Shown: one piece after another, positions 53,806 through 63,113 of the stretch | Numbering within the stretch: the stretch's first letter is position 1 | Layout of the letters: every line of letters starts with the position of its first letter | Assembly (NCBI GenBank): GCA_963691715.1 | Contig: OY829281.1 | Location: 496,001-560,000 of the forward strand | DNA from: HXMU1420-13 sp963691715 | GTDB taxonomy: Bacteria; Bacteroidota; Rhodothermia; Balneolales; Balneolaceae | Length of the DNA: 64,000 nt | Direction: 5' to 3' | The notes under the pieces: generated by a model | What the model saw: only the letters and a program-made list of their open reading frames with translations | Database searches by the model: none | What the model was told of the DNA's origin: nothing | Translations under genes and position numbers: made by a program

Positions 53806-55197
53806 ATGACTAATAAGAAGTCATCGACAGGTAAATTATTTGTTTGGATTGTGCTAACTTTAATACTCCTTTTAGGAGGAGGGTATGCACTCAAATCTGC
53901 TGGGATTATTGGAGGTGGTTTAAAAGGAGTGTCTGTTGAAACGGATATTGCTAAACTAAAAACAATCACGCAGATTGTATCTGCATCTGGGAAAATACAA
54001 CCAGAAGTAGAAGTAATTATTCGTCCAGATGTATCTGGTGAAATCATTGAGTTACCCGTAAAAGAGGGTGATTTTGTTCGACGTGGAGATTTATTAGTAA
54101 GAATTAAACCAGATATTTATCAAGCTACTATTGATAATTTAACGGCTGGATTACTCACTCAACAAGCAAGAAAAGAACAGACACGAGCAAGTTTGATTCA
54201 GGCAGAAGCTTTATTTTTAAAAAATAAAGAACTGTATGAGCGTGAAGTAATTTCTGAATTAGATTTTATTCAAACCAAATCTGCTTATGATGCGGAAAAG
54301 GCAAATATGAAAGCCGCAGAGTATCAAATTGAGGCTGCTGAGGCACAATTGCGAAGAGCCCAAGAGGAATTAGAGCAAACGGTTATTAGAGCACCTCAAG
54401 ACGGAACAGTAACCGGTTTAGCGGTAGAAGAGGGTGAACGAGTTTTAGGAAATTCTCAAATGGCTGGTACCGAAATGATGCGTGTTTCCTTACTTGATAT
54501 GATGGAAGTTCTTGTTGAAGTAAATGAGAACGACATAGTAAATGTAACGCTTGAAGATACTACCAGAATAGAAGTAGATGCCTACCCTGAACAATCATTT
54601 AATGGTATAGTGACTGAAATTGCGAATTCAGCTCAAATAACAGGAGCTGGTTCTAGCGAACAAGTTACCAATTACCAAGTAAAAGTTAGAATTATCACTC
54701 CACATAATCTAATTTCGAGTGGCCAACAATTAATTGCAAGTGTTGCATCAGAAAATCCAGGAGAAATATTTATTCCGAATTTTAAACCAGGCATGTCTGC
54801 TACAGTAGATATTGAAACAGAGACAGCAATAAATGTTGTATCCGTTCCTATTCAGTCTGTTACTGTACGTGATTTTTCAAAAGATGTAGTGAAAATAGAT
54901 AATGAAACAGATATTGAAAATGACAAAGAAATTGAAGATCAGCAAATTACAACCACATCGGAAAATTTATTAGTACAAACCGAGGATATTCGAAAAGTCG
55001 TTTTTAAAGTAATTGATGGAAAGGCAGCGAGAATTGAAGTAGAGACAGGTATTTCTGATAATACTCATATACAAATAACCATGGGGATTTCTGCGGGTGA
55101 TGAAATTATTATTGGTGGGTACAGAGTACTCTCGAGAACATTATCTGATGGAGACCTGTTAGAGGTTAAAAATCGTTCTAATAATATGGAAAAATAA
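53806..55197 (+). CDS. MacA/HlyD-type periplasmic adaptor protein
   Basis: 463 aa. One N-terminal membrane segment (L-F-V-W-I-V-L-T-L-I-L-L-L-G-G-G), lipoyl halves (E-V-I-I-R-P-D-V-S-G-E-I-I-E-L-P and V-I-R-A-P-Q-D-G-T-V), a helical hairpin and beta-barrel domains. It links the MacB-like permeases to TolC. A charged low-complexity loop at about 364-385 (D-N-E-T-D-I-E-N-D-K-E-I-E-D) interrupts the membrane-proximal domain and is unusual. Its stop overlaps the ATPase start by one base. Confidence 0.95.
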   Translation: MTNKKSSTGKLFVWIVLTLILLLGGGYALKSAGIIGGGLKGVSVETDIAKLKTITQIVSASGKIQPEVEVIIRPDVSGEIIELPVKEGDFVRRGDLLVRIKPDIYQATIDNLTAGLLTQQARKEQTRASLIQAEALFLKNKELYEREVISELDFIQTKSAYDAEKANMKAAEYQIEAAEAQLRRAQEELEQTVIRAPQDGTVTGLAVEEGERVLGNSQMAGTEMMRVSLLDMMEVLVEVNENDIVNVTLEDTTRIEVDAYPEQSFNGIVTEIANSAQITGAGSSEQVTNYQVKVRIITPHNLISSGQQLIASVASENPGEIFIPNFKPGMSATVDIETETAINVVSVPIQSVTVRDFSKDVVKIDNETDIENDKEIEDQQITTTSENLLVQTEDIRKVVFKVIDGKAARIEVETGISDNTHIQITMGISAGDEIIIGGYRVLSRTLSDGDLLEVKNRSNNMEK

Positions 55198-55913
55198 TGC
55201 AACATCCAGTAATTCAAATCTCTGATATTACTCGTTTTTATCAAATGGGGGATACAACCGTAAAAGCTTTAAATGGAGTATCATTTGATATCCATAAGAA
55301 TGAGTATATAGCTATAATGGGACCATCAGGTTCAGGTAAATCCACGCTTATGAATATGATTGGTTGCCTAGATACCCCTACTACCGGTGAATATATTCTA
55401 AATAATCATAGAGTTTCTGAGATGAATGATGCAGAACTCGCTGAAGTAAGAAATAGAGAAATTGGATTTGTTTTTCAAACCTTCAATCTGCTACCTCGAA
55501 CAACGTGTCTGGCAAATGTTGAACTTCCTTTGATTTATGCGGGCATGAAATCATCTCAAAGAAAAAATCAAGCCATTGAGGTGCTCACAAAAGTTGGTCT
55601 AGGGGATCGTATAGATCACAAACCCAATGAGCTCTCTGGAGGCCAACGTCAACGTGTTGCTATAGCAAGAGCCCTGGTAAATTCACCATCTATATTACTT
55701 GCTGATGAACCAACGGGAAATTTAGATTCAAAAACAGGCGAAGAAATCATGCAACTTTTTGAAGAGCTTTATCAACAAGGAAATACTATTATTTTAGTAA
55801 CCCATGAAAATGAAATAGCAGATTTTTCTCGTCGTATCATTCGTTTAAGAGATGGTCTGATTGAATCGGATACGCCTGTATCAAATCCTACACTTTCTAA
55901 AGTAACACATTGA
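55197..55913 (+). CDS. MacB/LolD-type ABC transporter ATP-binding protein
   Basis: 238 aa. Walker A G-P-S-G-S-G-K-S-T, signature L-S-G-G-Q-R-Q-R-V, Walker B I-L-L-A-D-E-P-T-G-N-L-D and H-loop V-T-H-E. This is the energising subunit for the two permeases. It is the last gene of the export operon and is followed by a strong bidirectional hairpin. Confidence 0.97.
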   Translation: MQHPVIQISDITRFYQMGDTTVKALNGVSFDIHKNEYIAIMGPSGSGKSTLMNMIGCLDTPTTGEYILNNHRVSEMNDAELAEVRNREIGFVFQTFNLLPRTTCLANVELPLIYAGMKSSQRKNQAIEVLTKVGLGDRIDHKPNELSGGQRQRVAIARALVNSPSILLADEPTGNLDSKTGEEIMQLFEELYQQGNTIILVTHENEIADFSRRIIRLRDGLIESDTPVSNPTLSKVTH

Positions 55914-55914
55914 T

Positions 55915-55947
55915 ATAAAGGAATATGGTGTTCGCATATTCCTTTAT
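55915..55947. terminator. Bidirectional rho-independent terminator
   Basis: Perfect 13-bp stem (55915-55927 with 55935-55947), 7-base loop, A-rich on the left foot and U-rich on the right. It lies between the convergent ATPase and DUF6588 genes and can serve both. Confidence 0.88.
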
Positions 55948-55960
55948 TAACAATCTAAAT

Positions 55961-56938
55961 TTAGTTTCTTAAACCGATACCAATTCCAGCATTGACCGTT
56001 GCATATTCTGCCATAGTTGCTTCAACATAAATGCGAAGAATAGCAATCTTCAATTGAAAACCTGCCATTGCATGTATTGCTGCATCAGAATCCTGAGTAT
56101 ATGATATCGATTCTGATAATAGACCACCTTGTTCAATATCCAATGCAAATGATCCAGTTTGAAACCCAATTCCTCCATATGCAGATAGGAATGGGAGGGT
56201 TTTTCCTACTAATGCGTTTAGTACAAAACCATCGGTTGTGGTTTCTACGCTCTGATTTGAATTAATATCAGCATTCAAGGATAAGGTGGTGTAGGCTGCC
56301 ATTATAGAAACGTCGATCGGAAGTAGCTTACCACCGGGTAACCATTGATTTAATCCATGTTTAATTCCTATTCCAGTAAGAGAAAGATCACCAAAATCAC
56401 CTAAATTTGTCACGGGAATATATCTTGCTGTTAATTCAGTATCTTTTATAAAGCCTATATTGGCTTGTAACATTGGAGCTGGAACTACATTATATCCGAT
56501 ACCTTTTGGCATTGTGATAGGAGTTGGACTTTCAACGCCATCGACTATAGGAAATAATTGTTGTCCTGATTTTTCATCGCCATTTATAGTGTATGAGGTA
56601 TTCCCTTCAATTCGATAACTACCTGTTAAGTCGAGATTATTGACATCAAAAGTTTGTGCGGAACTAGGAATAGAAGTAAATCCTGCCCGTAATTGAACAC
56701 TAAAGCCAAGTTTCTTTGTTGGCTTTGCTTTAGTAACCCAGCCTGAATTTATAGCTGTACTAAAACCTGTTGCAAGCGGGTTTAGGTAAGCCTTTGTTAA
56801 TGTTTCTACATCTGCAGCATTCGCACTAAAGAGTTGATCCAAGTCGCCTAAACCCTGCGCCTGAGTGGTATTTGTGACAAAAAATAATAACCCAACACAA
56901 GTTATTATAGACCATAAAACTGAAATTCTTTTATTCAT
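55961..56938 (-). CDS. DUF6588-family outer-membrane-like protein
   Basis: 325 aa with signal peptide ending T-N-T-T-Q-A-Q. The mature protein begins with a short helix (A-A-D-V-E-T-L-T-K-A-Y-L-N-P-L-A-T-G-F) and then alternating beta strands, ending A-G-I-G-I-G-L-R-N, as in the DUF6588 family of Bacteroidota. Function is unknown. ATG at 56938 has GGTGA upstream; an in-frame ATG at 56950 adds four residues. Confidence 0.83.
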   Translation of the reverse strand: MNKRISVLWSIITCVGLLFFVTNTTQAQGLGDLDQLFSANAADVETLTKAYLNPLATGFSTAINSGWVTKAKPTKKLGFSVQLRAGFTSIPSSAQTFDVNNLDLTGSYRIEGNTSYTINGDEKSGQQLFPIVDGVESPTPITMPKGIGYNVVPAPMLQANIGFIKDTELTARYIPVTNLGDFGDLSLTGIGIKHGLNQWLPGGKLLPIDVSIMAAYTTLSLNADINSNQSVETTTDGFVLNALVGKTLPFLSAYGGIGFQTGSFALDIEQGGLLSESISYTQDSDAAIHAMAGFQLKIAILRIYVEATMAEYATVNAGIGIGLRN

Positions 56939-57026
56939 GTATTTCACCATATTGTTTGTAAAGTATAAGAATCATATTAACAATTTAATTTGGAAAAATT
57001 TATAAATTTTAGTGAAATATTGTTTT

Positions 57027-57938
57027 TTAGGATTCAATAGATTCGAGCATATTTATATATGAATTATAGCGTCTTGCATCAATTTTTCCCTCTTCAAAGG
57101 CTTTAATAACTGCACAACCAGGTTCATGTAAATGAGTGCAGGTATTGAATTTGCATTTTTGTCGAGCATTAAGCATCTCAGGAAAGAATAGTGATAATTC
57201 CCAGGGTTCTATATTAAATAACCCAAATTCTCGAATTCCAGGTGTATCTACAATAAATCCCCCATTATCAATATCTATAAGTTTAGCGAAAGTGGTGGTA
57301 TGTTTTCCTTTATTCGAATAATTAGAAATTGCTCCAACTTTTTCGGAATAATTGGGATCAATTGCATTTAATAAACTAGTTTTACCAACACCCGAAGGAC
57401 CAATAAACGCTGTTGTTTTATCTTTGATGTTATTTTTCAGGGGTGTCAAAGAATTAGAATCCAGAGCGTTTGTGATAAAAACACCATAACCAAGTGATTT
57501 ATATAAGTGTGATAAATCTTCTACATAGTTTAATGATTTTTCGGTGGCTAAATCCATTTTATTTATAATGATACCAGCATCGACCTCATAAGCCTCGCAA
57601 GTAACCAAAAAACGATCGATAAAGCCTTCTTTTAATTTTGGTTGTCTGATTGATTGCACAACGAAAGCTGTGTCTAGATTTGAGACTAAGATATGTTCTC
57701 CACGTCGACCATGTGTTGCCTTACGGGTAATATAATTTTTTCTATCATGTATTTTCTTGATAGTCCCTGTGTTATCATCATTCACTGAAATATCAACCCA
57801 ATCACCTACTGCGATTGGATTTGTAACCTCTTTTTCTTCTAAACGAAATTTTCCAGGCAGACGACTTTCAATTACACCTACTTCTATTTTTACCTTATAC
57901 CAACTTCCTGTTGATTGGATAACTCTTCCTTTATGCAT
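57027..57938 (-). CDS. rsgA: Ribosome small subunit-dependent GTPase A
   Basis: 303 aa circularly permuted GTPase: N-terminal OB fold (M-H-K-G-R-V-I-Q-S-T-G-S-W-Y), G4 N-K-M-D-L, G1 G-P-S-G-V-G-K-T-S, G3 D-T-P-G-I, and a zinc finger with C-K-F-N-T-C-T-H-L-H-E-P-G-C. It assists late 30S maturation. ATG at 57938 gives the standard N-terminus; a TTG at 57971 is in frame. It is divergent from the NTF2-like gene. Confidence 0.96.
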   Translation of the reverse strand: MHKGRVIQSTGSWYKVKIEVGVIESRLPGKFRLEEKEVTNPIAVGDWVDISVNDDNTGTIKKIHDRKNYITRKATHGRRGEHILVSNLDTAFVVQSIRQPKLKEGFIDRFLVTCEAYEVDAGIIINKMDLATEKSLNYVEDLSHLYKSLGYGVFITNALDSNSLTPLKNNIKDKTTAFIGPSGVGKTSLLNAIDPNYSEKVGAISNYSNKGKHTTTFAKLIDIDNGGFIVDTPGIREFGLFNIEPWELSLFFPEMLNARQKCKFNTCTHLHEPGCAVIKAFEEGKIDARRYNSYINMLESIES

Positions 57939-58007
57939 TCCTAAAAATACGCAAGTAGATTGTTTAGGCAAGTATTATATTTTAAGTTTAACATCTTTAG
58001 TAAAAAT

Positions 58008-58478
58008 ATGCGGATTCTTGTTTTTTCGGTCTTAATAGTATCAAATACATTTGCACAGCCACTAACACAGACCGAACTTAATCAATTTTGGATGGAAGCA
58101 TCAAGACAAGTGAAGGAAGGTGATTTTCAAGCTTATTCCAATTCATTCCATAAGGATGCAATTTTGGTTAATGGAATTAGAGGAGAGAGTATTCCCATTC
58201 AAAATGCCTTAAATAAATGGAAAGAGGGCTTTGATAATACCAGAGCTGGGATAATGAACGCATCTGTTGAATTTAGATTTTCTGATCATGCCATTAGTGA
58301 AACAACAGCATATCAAAGAGGAATTTTTCTATACAAATGGCAAAACAAGGAAGAAGAAGAGCAGGAAGTATATATACATCTAGAAGCTTTATTGACTAAG
58401 ATTAATGGGGAGTGGCAACTCTTGATGGAAAATCAAAAGGCGATAGCAACTAAAGAGGAATGGGATTCGTTAGATTAG
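58008..58478 (+). CDS. Secreted NTF2-like (SnoaL/DUF4440-type) protein
   Basis: 156 aa. Signal peptide ends S-N-T-F-A-Q-P. The cone-shaped NTF2-like fold is suggested by F-W-M-E-A-S-R-Q-V-K-E-G-D-F-Q-A-Y-S-N-S-F-H-K-D-A-I and E-W-Q-L-L-M-E-N. Such proteins bind small ligands or act as isomerases; no catalytic residues are obvious. ATG at 58008 starts the signal peptide. It is convergent with the hydrolase gene. Confidence 0.78.
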   Translation: MRILVFSVLIVSNTFAQPLTQTELNQFWMEASRQVKEGDFQAYSNSFHKDAILVNGIRGESIPIQNALNKWKEGFDNTRAGIMNASVEFRFSDHAISETTAYQRGIFLYKWQNKEEEEQEVYIHLEALLTKINGEWQLLMENQKAIATKEEWDSLD

Positions 58479-58526
58479 CTAATTTTCTCCGGTTTAATCA
58501 TGAACGAAAGCCTTTAAAAGACCATA

Positions 58527-59450
58527 TTAATGAACGTTTTCTAACCATTTAAACATCGCTGAAAATGCTTTTTCTCTCACTTTATGTGAGGATAAAAATA
58601 CATCATGTTGAGCATTATTGATTCTTTTTAAGGTCACTTGATTTCCTAATTTTTGTCCGACTCGTATAATGTCATGTATATTTAAAACTATGTCGTTAGA
58701 CATCGCCTCTTTAGAATATTTTTTTAACTTCAACGAACCAGAAGAATGAAGGATTAGAATAGGTACCCGAATATTTGAATTTGATAAACTTTTCTGGGCC
58801 TCTGAAATTGCTTTTATCCATATAAAATAAGTTGGAAAACCATGTATTGGCTTCCACTCTAGATTGAAGTCCCACAAACCAAAATAATCTTTATGAATAC
58901 TTTGTGCATAGGCAGGGGAAAGGGCGCCTTCTATTTTTGAATAACTTGATATTTTCGACATTATTCCTGCAATAATGGGAGTTATAATCTTTTCTAGTTT
59001 GGATTGGTTGAAATCTAAAAAAGGGGAGTTTAATATCACTCCATCGATATCCGACTTTCTTTCTCCTGAATTCATGTAACAGCTCGCCGTTAATCCACCT
59101 GTTGAATGGGCTAAAAGATAAAGTGGACAATCATTTTCTTTGATCTTTTGAATAGAGATTGAAATTTCATCAAAATACTCATTAATGTTACGACAATAAT
59201 TTGGATGCTGATGGGGCATTAAAGATCTACCATACTTTCTGAGATCTAGCGCATAAAAGTCATATCCATTTTTATTGAAGGACTCACCCAGATGTGGGTG
59301 AAAAAAATAATCTACAAAACCGTGTAAATACAGAACACTTTTTCGATTTCCTGTATTATGATTGCAAGAAGTTAAAACTGCTTTGACTTCTCCTTCATAA
59401 TCTTTTTTTAGAGGTAATACTGTACTTGTGTAGTCATCTATTAAATTCAT
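58527..59450 (-). CDS. Alpha/beta hydrolase (serine aminopeptidase S33/lysophospholipase-like)
   Basis: 307 aa, no signal peptide. Oxyanion region Y-L-H-G-F-V-D and nucleophile elbow L-A-H-S-T-G-G-L, with the late His in N-A-Q-H-D-V-F. This is the monoacylglycerol lipase-like S33 family; the substrate is unknown. A perfect AT-only inverted repeat lies immediately upstream of its start codon. Confidence 0.88.
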   Translation of the reverse strand: MNLIDDYTSTVLPLKKDYEGEVKAVLTSCNHNTGNRKSVLYLHGFVDYFFHPHLGESFNKNGYDFYALDLRKYGRSLMPHQHPNYCRNINEYFDEISISIQKIKENDCPLYLLAHSTGGLTASCYMNSGERKSDIDGVILNSPFLDFNQSKLEKIITPIIAGIMSKISSYSKIEGALSPAYAQSIHKDYFGLWDFNLEWKPIHGFPTYFIWIKAISEAQKSLSNSNIRVPILILHSSGSLKLKKYSKEAMSNDIVLNIHDIIRVGQKLGNQVTLKRINNAQHDVFLSSHKVREKAFSAMFKWLENVH

Positions 59451-59457
59451 ACTTTTA

Positions 59458-59489
59458 ATTTAAATAAATTAAGTAAGATTTATTTAAAT
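59458..59489. repeat. Perfect 12-bp AT-only inverted repeat upstream of the hydrolase
   Basis: Arms at 59458-59469 and 59478-59489 with an 8-base spacer. It lies 8 bases from the minus-strand start codon at 59450, where it could be an operator or a leader hairpin; low complexity makes chance possible. Confidence 0.6.
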
Positions 59490-59549
59490 AAGATATAATA
59501 AAATGATTTAATTGTATTTAGGGATTAAAAAAGAATTAATTAATACCTC

Positions 59550-59987
59550 TCAATATTCGTAAACAATGTTTGAATCTGAATTTATTAAGTTTAAAATAAC
59601 CTTATTACCATCGGTTTTTAATCCAGAGATATCAAAACTCAACTCCTTGGTTATATATGCTTCGCAAAGTTCATTATTTTTTAAAGAGAGTCTCAAATTC
59701 CTTTGAGGTGGATTAGATTCTAAAATAGATCCATCAGTGATAAGTTTTAGTTCCCAGGAACTTCCACTGCATCCACTAGCGCTAAAAGTTATCGAAAATA
59801 CATTATTATTGATTGAAAAGGATTGAATATCAACGTGATCAGAAGGTGCATTATCAAACATATTTTTATCGATAATTACGACTAATTCATCCTCTTGCAT
59901 ATTATCTGAATTATTTTCTTCTGAAATGGAAATGCAGTTAGAAAATAAGGGTAAGGTTGATATAATGAGTACTATATATTTTGACAT
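59550..59987 (-). CDS. Hypothetical lipoprotein
   Basis: 145 aa. Signal segment I-V-L-I-I-S-T-L-P-L-F-S-N-C fits a lipobox. The rest has a beta-sandwich-like pattern with S-G-C-S-G-S-S-W-E-L-K-L and a second Cys in N-E-L-C-E, possibly a disulfide. No family recognised. ATG at 59987 starts the signal peptide; the frame extends to 60035 but without reason to use it. Confidence 0.65.
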   Translation of the reverse strand: MSKYIVLIISTLPLFSNCISISEENNSDNMQEDELVVIIDKNMFDNAPSDHVDIQSFSINNNVFSITFSASGCSGSSWELKLITDGSILESNPPQRNLRLSLKNNELCEAYITKELSFDISGLKTDGNKVILNLINSDSNIVYEY

Positions 59988-60106
59988 TCTATTCGTAATA
60001 ATTAATAAAAACATATTTCGAAACGAGGATAACACTATATTATTCTAGAAATATCAAAATCTACAAATCGGAATCAATTTTGTATGTTATTTTTTACGTA
60101 AGTAAT

Positions 60107-60391
60107 TCATCTTATATGATGAAATCCTTTTCTACTCTCATGATAACTAGGGTATTTTTCTCTGTATCGCTGATCTCTAATTTTTTTTGTCATTGTAAAT
60201 GATTTATAATCAATAAAATCTTTTATAAATAAATACCATAAAAATGGAATCATCCATGAAAGAATGATATGTATTCGCTTCCTATTATCATTTAGTGCTA
60301 GAGATTTACGTATTCTTAAATGCGCATGTATTGAAAAGATGACATATACTAAAATAAAAACTATATAAACCATCATACCTTTCCATAACAT
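60107..60391 (-). CDS. Small hypothetical membrane protein
   Basis: 94 aa: membrane segments at about 6-24 and 41-58 (I-I-L-S-W-M-I-P-F-L-W-Y-L-F-I), then a basic tail ending H-H-I-R. The layout recalls short phospholipase D-nuclease N-terminal-like anchors, but the match is weak. It is alone between two gaps of about 120 bp. Confidence 0.5.
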   Translation of the reverse strand: MLWKGMMVYIVFILVYVIFSIHAHLRIRKSLALNDNRKRIHIILSWMIPFLWYLFIKDFIDYKSFTMTKKIRDQRYREKYPSYHESRKGFHHIR

Positions 60392-60507
60392 TGTTTAAGG
60401 ATTTAAAATTAATCAGTGATTAAAGCTTATAATTCGCATTTATGTTAAGTACTTGAAATTTTATAACGTTAAAAAAATCCTAATTGCCAGCCTTAGTATA
60501 GGTATAA

Positions 60508-62991
60508 TTATTTGGTTTTCGATTCTTTTTTTGGTGCTTTGAAGTATTCAAATGGATCATTGATTGGTTTTTTTTCAAGAATCATGTCTAATAATGGAGC
60601 CATCCTTTCAAGATATTCTACTTGTAAATCACCTATTACGTTAGTTTCAATTTCGGCTACATCTTTTTCATTCTTTTTCGGTAAAAGAACTTTTTTAATA
60701 CCTGCTCTTTTTGCGGCTAATACCTTTTCTTTTATTCCCCCCACGGGTAACACCAAGCCACGAAGTGTAATTTCTCCTGTTAAAGCAATATTGCCATTAA
60801 CTTTTCTTTGTGTAAAGATGGAAGCTATAGCTGTTAGTAAGGAAACTCCGGCTGAAGGTCCATCCTTTGGAACAGCTCCCGCAGGAACATGAATATGTAA
60901 ATCATAATGTTTGAAAGCTGCTTCAGGTATTCCTATTTTTTCTGAATATGCTTTGAGGTAGGAGATAGCTAGCATTGCTGATTCCTTCATCACATCGCCA
61001 AGTTGACCTGTAATATTTAATTTACCTGTGCCTTTAGAGACGCTTGCTTCAATAAATAAAATATCTCCACCAAAGGGAGTCCATGCTAATCCAGTTGCCA
61101 CTCCTGGAACCGTAGTGCGTTCAGCAACATCACTAAAAAATTGCTGCTTCCCTAATAACTCTTCGATATCATTATCGGTTACTTCGAAGGATTCTATTTC
61201 TCCAGAGGCTACTTTTGCAGCTACACCTCGTGCAACTGAACCAATCTGCCGATCTAGATTTCTCACTCCTGACTCACGGGTATATTCATCAATCACTTTT
61301 TCAACTGCGGTATCTGCAATACTTATTTGATTGTCATTCAACCCATTTTCTTTTATTTGTTTTGGAATAAGATAATTTTTAGCTATTTCAGTTTTCTCTT
61401 CTAAGGTATATCCACTAATATTTATAATTTCCATTCGATCACGAAGTGGCGCTGGTATAGTTTCTAGGGAGTTTGCAGTTGCTATGAATAATACTTTTGA
61501 GAGGTCGTATTCAAGTTCAAGATAATTATCACTAAATGTATCATTTTGTTCGGGGTCAAGCACTTCTAACAATGCAGAAGTAGGATCACCTCTGTAATCA
61601 CCACCAACTTTATCGATTTCATCGAGCATAATCACGGGATTTCCTTTTCCAGCTTTTTTCATGGAACGGATTATACGCCCAGGAAGTGCCCCAATATAAG
61701 TTCGTCTATGTCCACGAATTTCAGCTTCATCTCTTATACCTCCTAAACTAAATCGTTCAAATTCTCTATTTAAAGATCGGGCAATGGATTTTCCTAAAGA
61801 GGTTTTACCAACACCTGGAGGTCCATAAAAGCAAAGAATAGGTGCTTTCATATCTTTTTTAAGTTTTAAAACTGCAAGATATTCAATGATGCGTTTTTTT
61901 ACTTTTTCTAAACCATGATGGTCTTGATCTAACACTTTTTTTGCAAATTCCAGATCAAGTTTGTCTTCAGAATAATCTTCCCATGGTAAATCTAAAATCC
62001 ATTCCACGTAACTATGAATTATTCCATAGTTAGGAGATGCATTAGGTGTCATTTCTAATCTACTAAGTTCTTTTTCAGCTACCTCTTTAGCATGATCAGG
62101 CAATGGTTTATTTTTTAATTTATCGCGGAGTTTATCAACCTCTTGTTGTTCTGCATCATCGCCTAATTCTTCTTGGATAGCCTTCATCTGCTGGCGCAGA
62201 TAAAATTCACGTTGTTGATCATCGATATCCGATTTAACTTTTGTTCGGATTTTTTCGCTCATGTCAAGCACTTGAAGTTCTTCTTCTAAAAACTCCATGA
62301 TCTTATCAAGATTTTCAGAAAATTTTTGTGTTTCTAATAGATCTTGTTTGTCTTCATTATCTACATTTAGATTGGAGGCTATAAAATTAAGTAGAAAATT
62401 TGGGCTATTAATGTTATTCACAGCAATTGCAGCTTCTGATGGAATATTAGGCGATTTGTTTATGATATTAACAGCAGTCTCTTTAATATTTCTTACGGAA
62501 GCACTTAATTCAAGGCCTTGTAAGTCCATCTCTCTAGGATACTCTTTTGTCTTAGCCCGAAAATAAGGTTGATCTTGTATAAACTCTTCAACTTCAAATA
62601 CAGATTTACCCTGAATTACGATACTTCGACTTCCATCAGGCATCTTAATTAGCTTTATTATCTGAGCAACAGTTCCTATTTGATTTAAATCGTTATAGTT
62701 AGGTTCTTCAATGTTTTCATCTTTTTGAGTTACAACTCCGATTATCTTATCCCCAGCATAAGCTTCTTTAACAAGAGCTAAAGATCTATCTCTGCCAACC
62801 GTAATGGGAACTACAACTCCTGGAAAAAGTACTGTGTTTTTTAAGGGCAATATTGGCAGTGATTCAGGTACACCTGCTTCTGTTAATGCTTTTTCTTCTT
62901 CCTCAGACATAAGAGGAATAGCTTGTTCAAAATCATCAAAAACTTCTTCAGATGTTTTATTCTGATTGTCTAAATAAAAACGTGATCTCAT
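60508..62991 (-). CDS. lon: ATP-dependent protease La (Lon)
   Basis: 827 aa. N-terminal substrate-binding domain (L-P-I-L-P-L-K-N-T-V-L-F-P-G), AAA+ module with Walker A Lys396 (G-P-P-G-V-G-K-T-S) and Walker B V-I-M-L-D-E-I-D, and the protease domain with Ser713 (D-G-P-S-A-G-V) and Lys756 dyad. It degrades misfolded and regulatory proteins in the cytoplasm. Complete, single gene; the ~116-bp gap upstream holds the terminator of the next gene. Confidence 0.98.
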   Translation of the reverse strand: MRSRFYLDNQNKTSEEVFDDFEQAIPLMSEEEEKALTEAGVPESLPILPLKNTVLFPGVVVPITVGRDRSLALVKEAYAGDKIIGVVTQKDENIEEPNYNDLNQIGTVAQIIKLIKMPDGSRSIVIQGKSVFEVEEFIQDQPYFRAKTKEYPREMDLQGLELSASVRNIKETAVNIINKSPNIPSEAAIAVNNINSPNFLLNFIASNLNVDNEDKQDLLETQKFSENLDKIMEFLEEELQVLDMSEKIRTKVKSDIDDQQREFYLRQQMKAIQEELGDDAEQQEVDKLRDKLKNKPLPDHAKEVAEKELSRLEMTPNASPNYGIIHSYVEWILDLPWEDYSEDKLDLEFAKKVLDQDHHGLEKVKKRIIEYLAVLKLKKDMKAPILCFYGPPGVGKTSLGKSIARSLNREFERFSLGGIRDEAEIRGHRRTYIGALPGRIIRSMKKAGKGNPVIMLDEIDKVGGDYRGDPTSALLEVLDPEQNDTFSDNYLELEYDLSKVLFIATANSLETIPAPLRDRMEIINISGYTLEEKTEIAKNYLIPKQIKENGLNDNQISIADTAVEKVIDEYTRESGVRNLDRQIGSVARGVAAKVASGEIESFEVTDNDIEELLGKQQFFSDVAERTTVPGVATGLAWTPFGGDILFIEASVSKGTGKLNITGQLGDVMKESAMLAISYLKAYSEKIGIPEAAFKHYDLHIHVPAGAVPKDGPSAGVSLLTAIASIFTQRKVNGNIALTGEITLRGLVLPVGGIKEKVLAAKRAGIKKVLLPKKNEKDVAEIETNVIGDLQVEYLERMAPLLDMILEKKPINDPFEYFKAPKKESKTK

Positions 62992-63073
62992 TAAAATATT
63001 TCTTTAAATCTTTTTTGATCGCTGGCAAATACTTAGCCAATGTACAACTTAACATTGTAACCAGTCGAAAAGG

Positions 63074-63113
63074 TCTAAACTGTCAGGTTAGTCGGGCAAT
63101 CTGACAGTTTAGA
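63074..63113 (-). terminator. Terminator of the DUF5723-like gene
   Basis: Perfect 13-bp inverted repeat (63074-63086 with 63101-63113), 14-base loop. On the minus strand the hairpin begins at the stop codon region of the gene and is followed by CCTTTTC. It isolates this gene from lon. Confidence 0.8.

Noticed and set aside
60512..60892. 126-aa plus-strand reading frame inside lon
   Set aside because: Antisense shadow of the Lon protease domain; composition follows the complement of lon codons and no family features appear.
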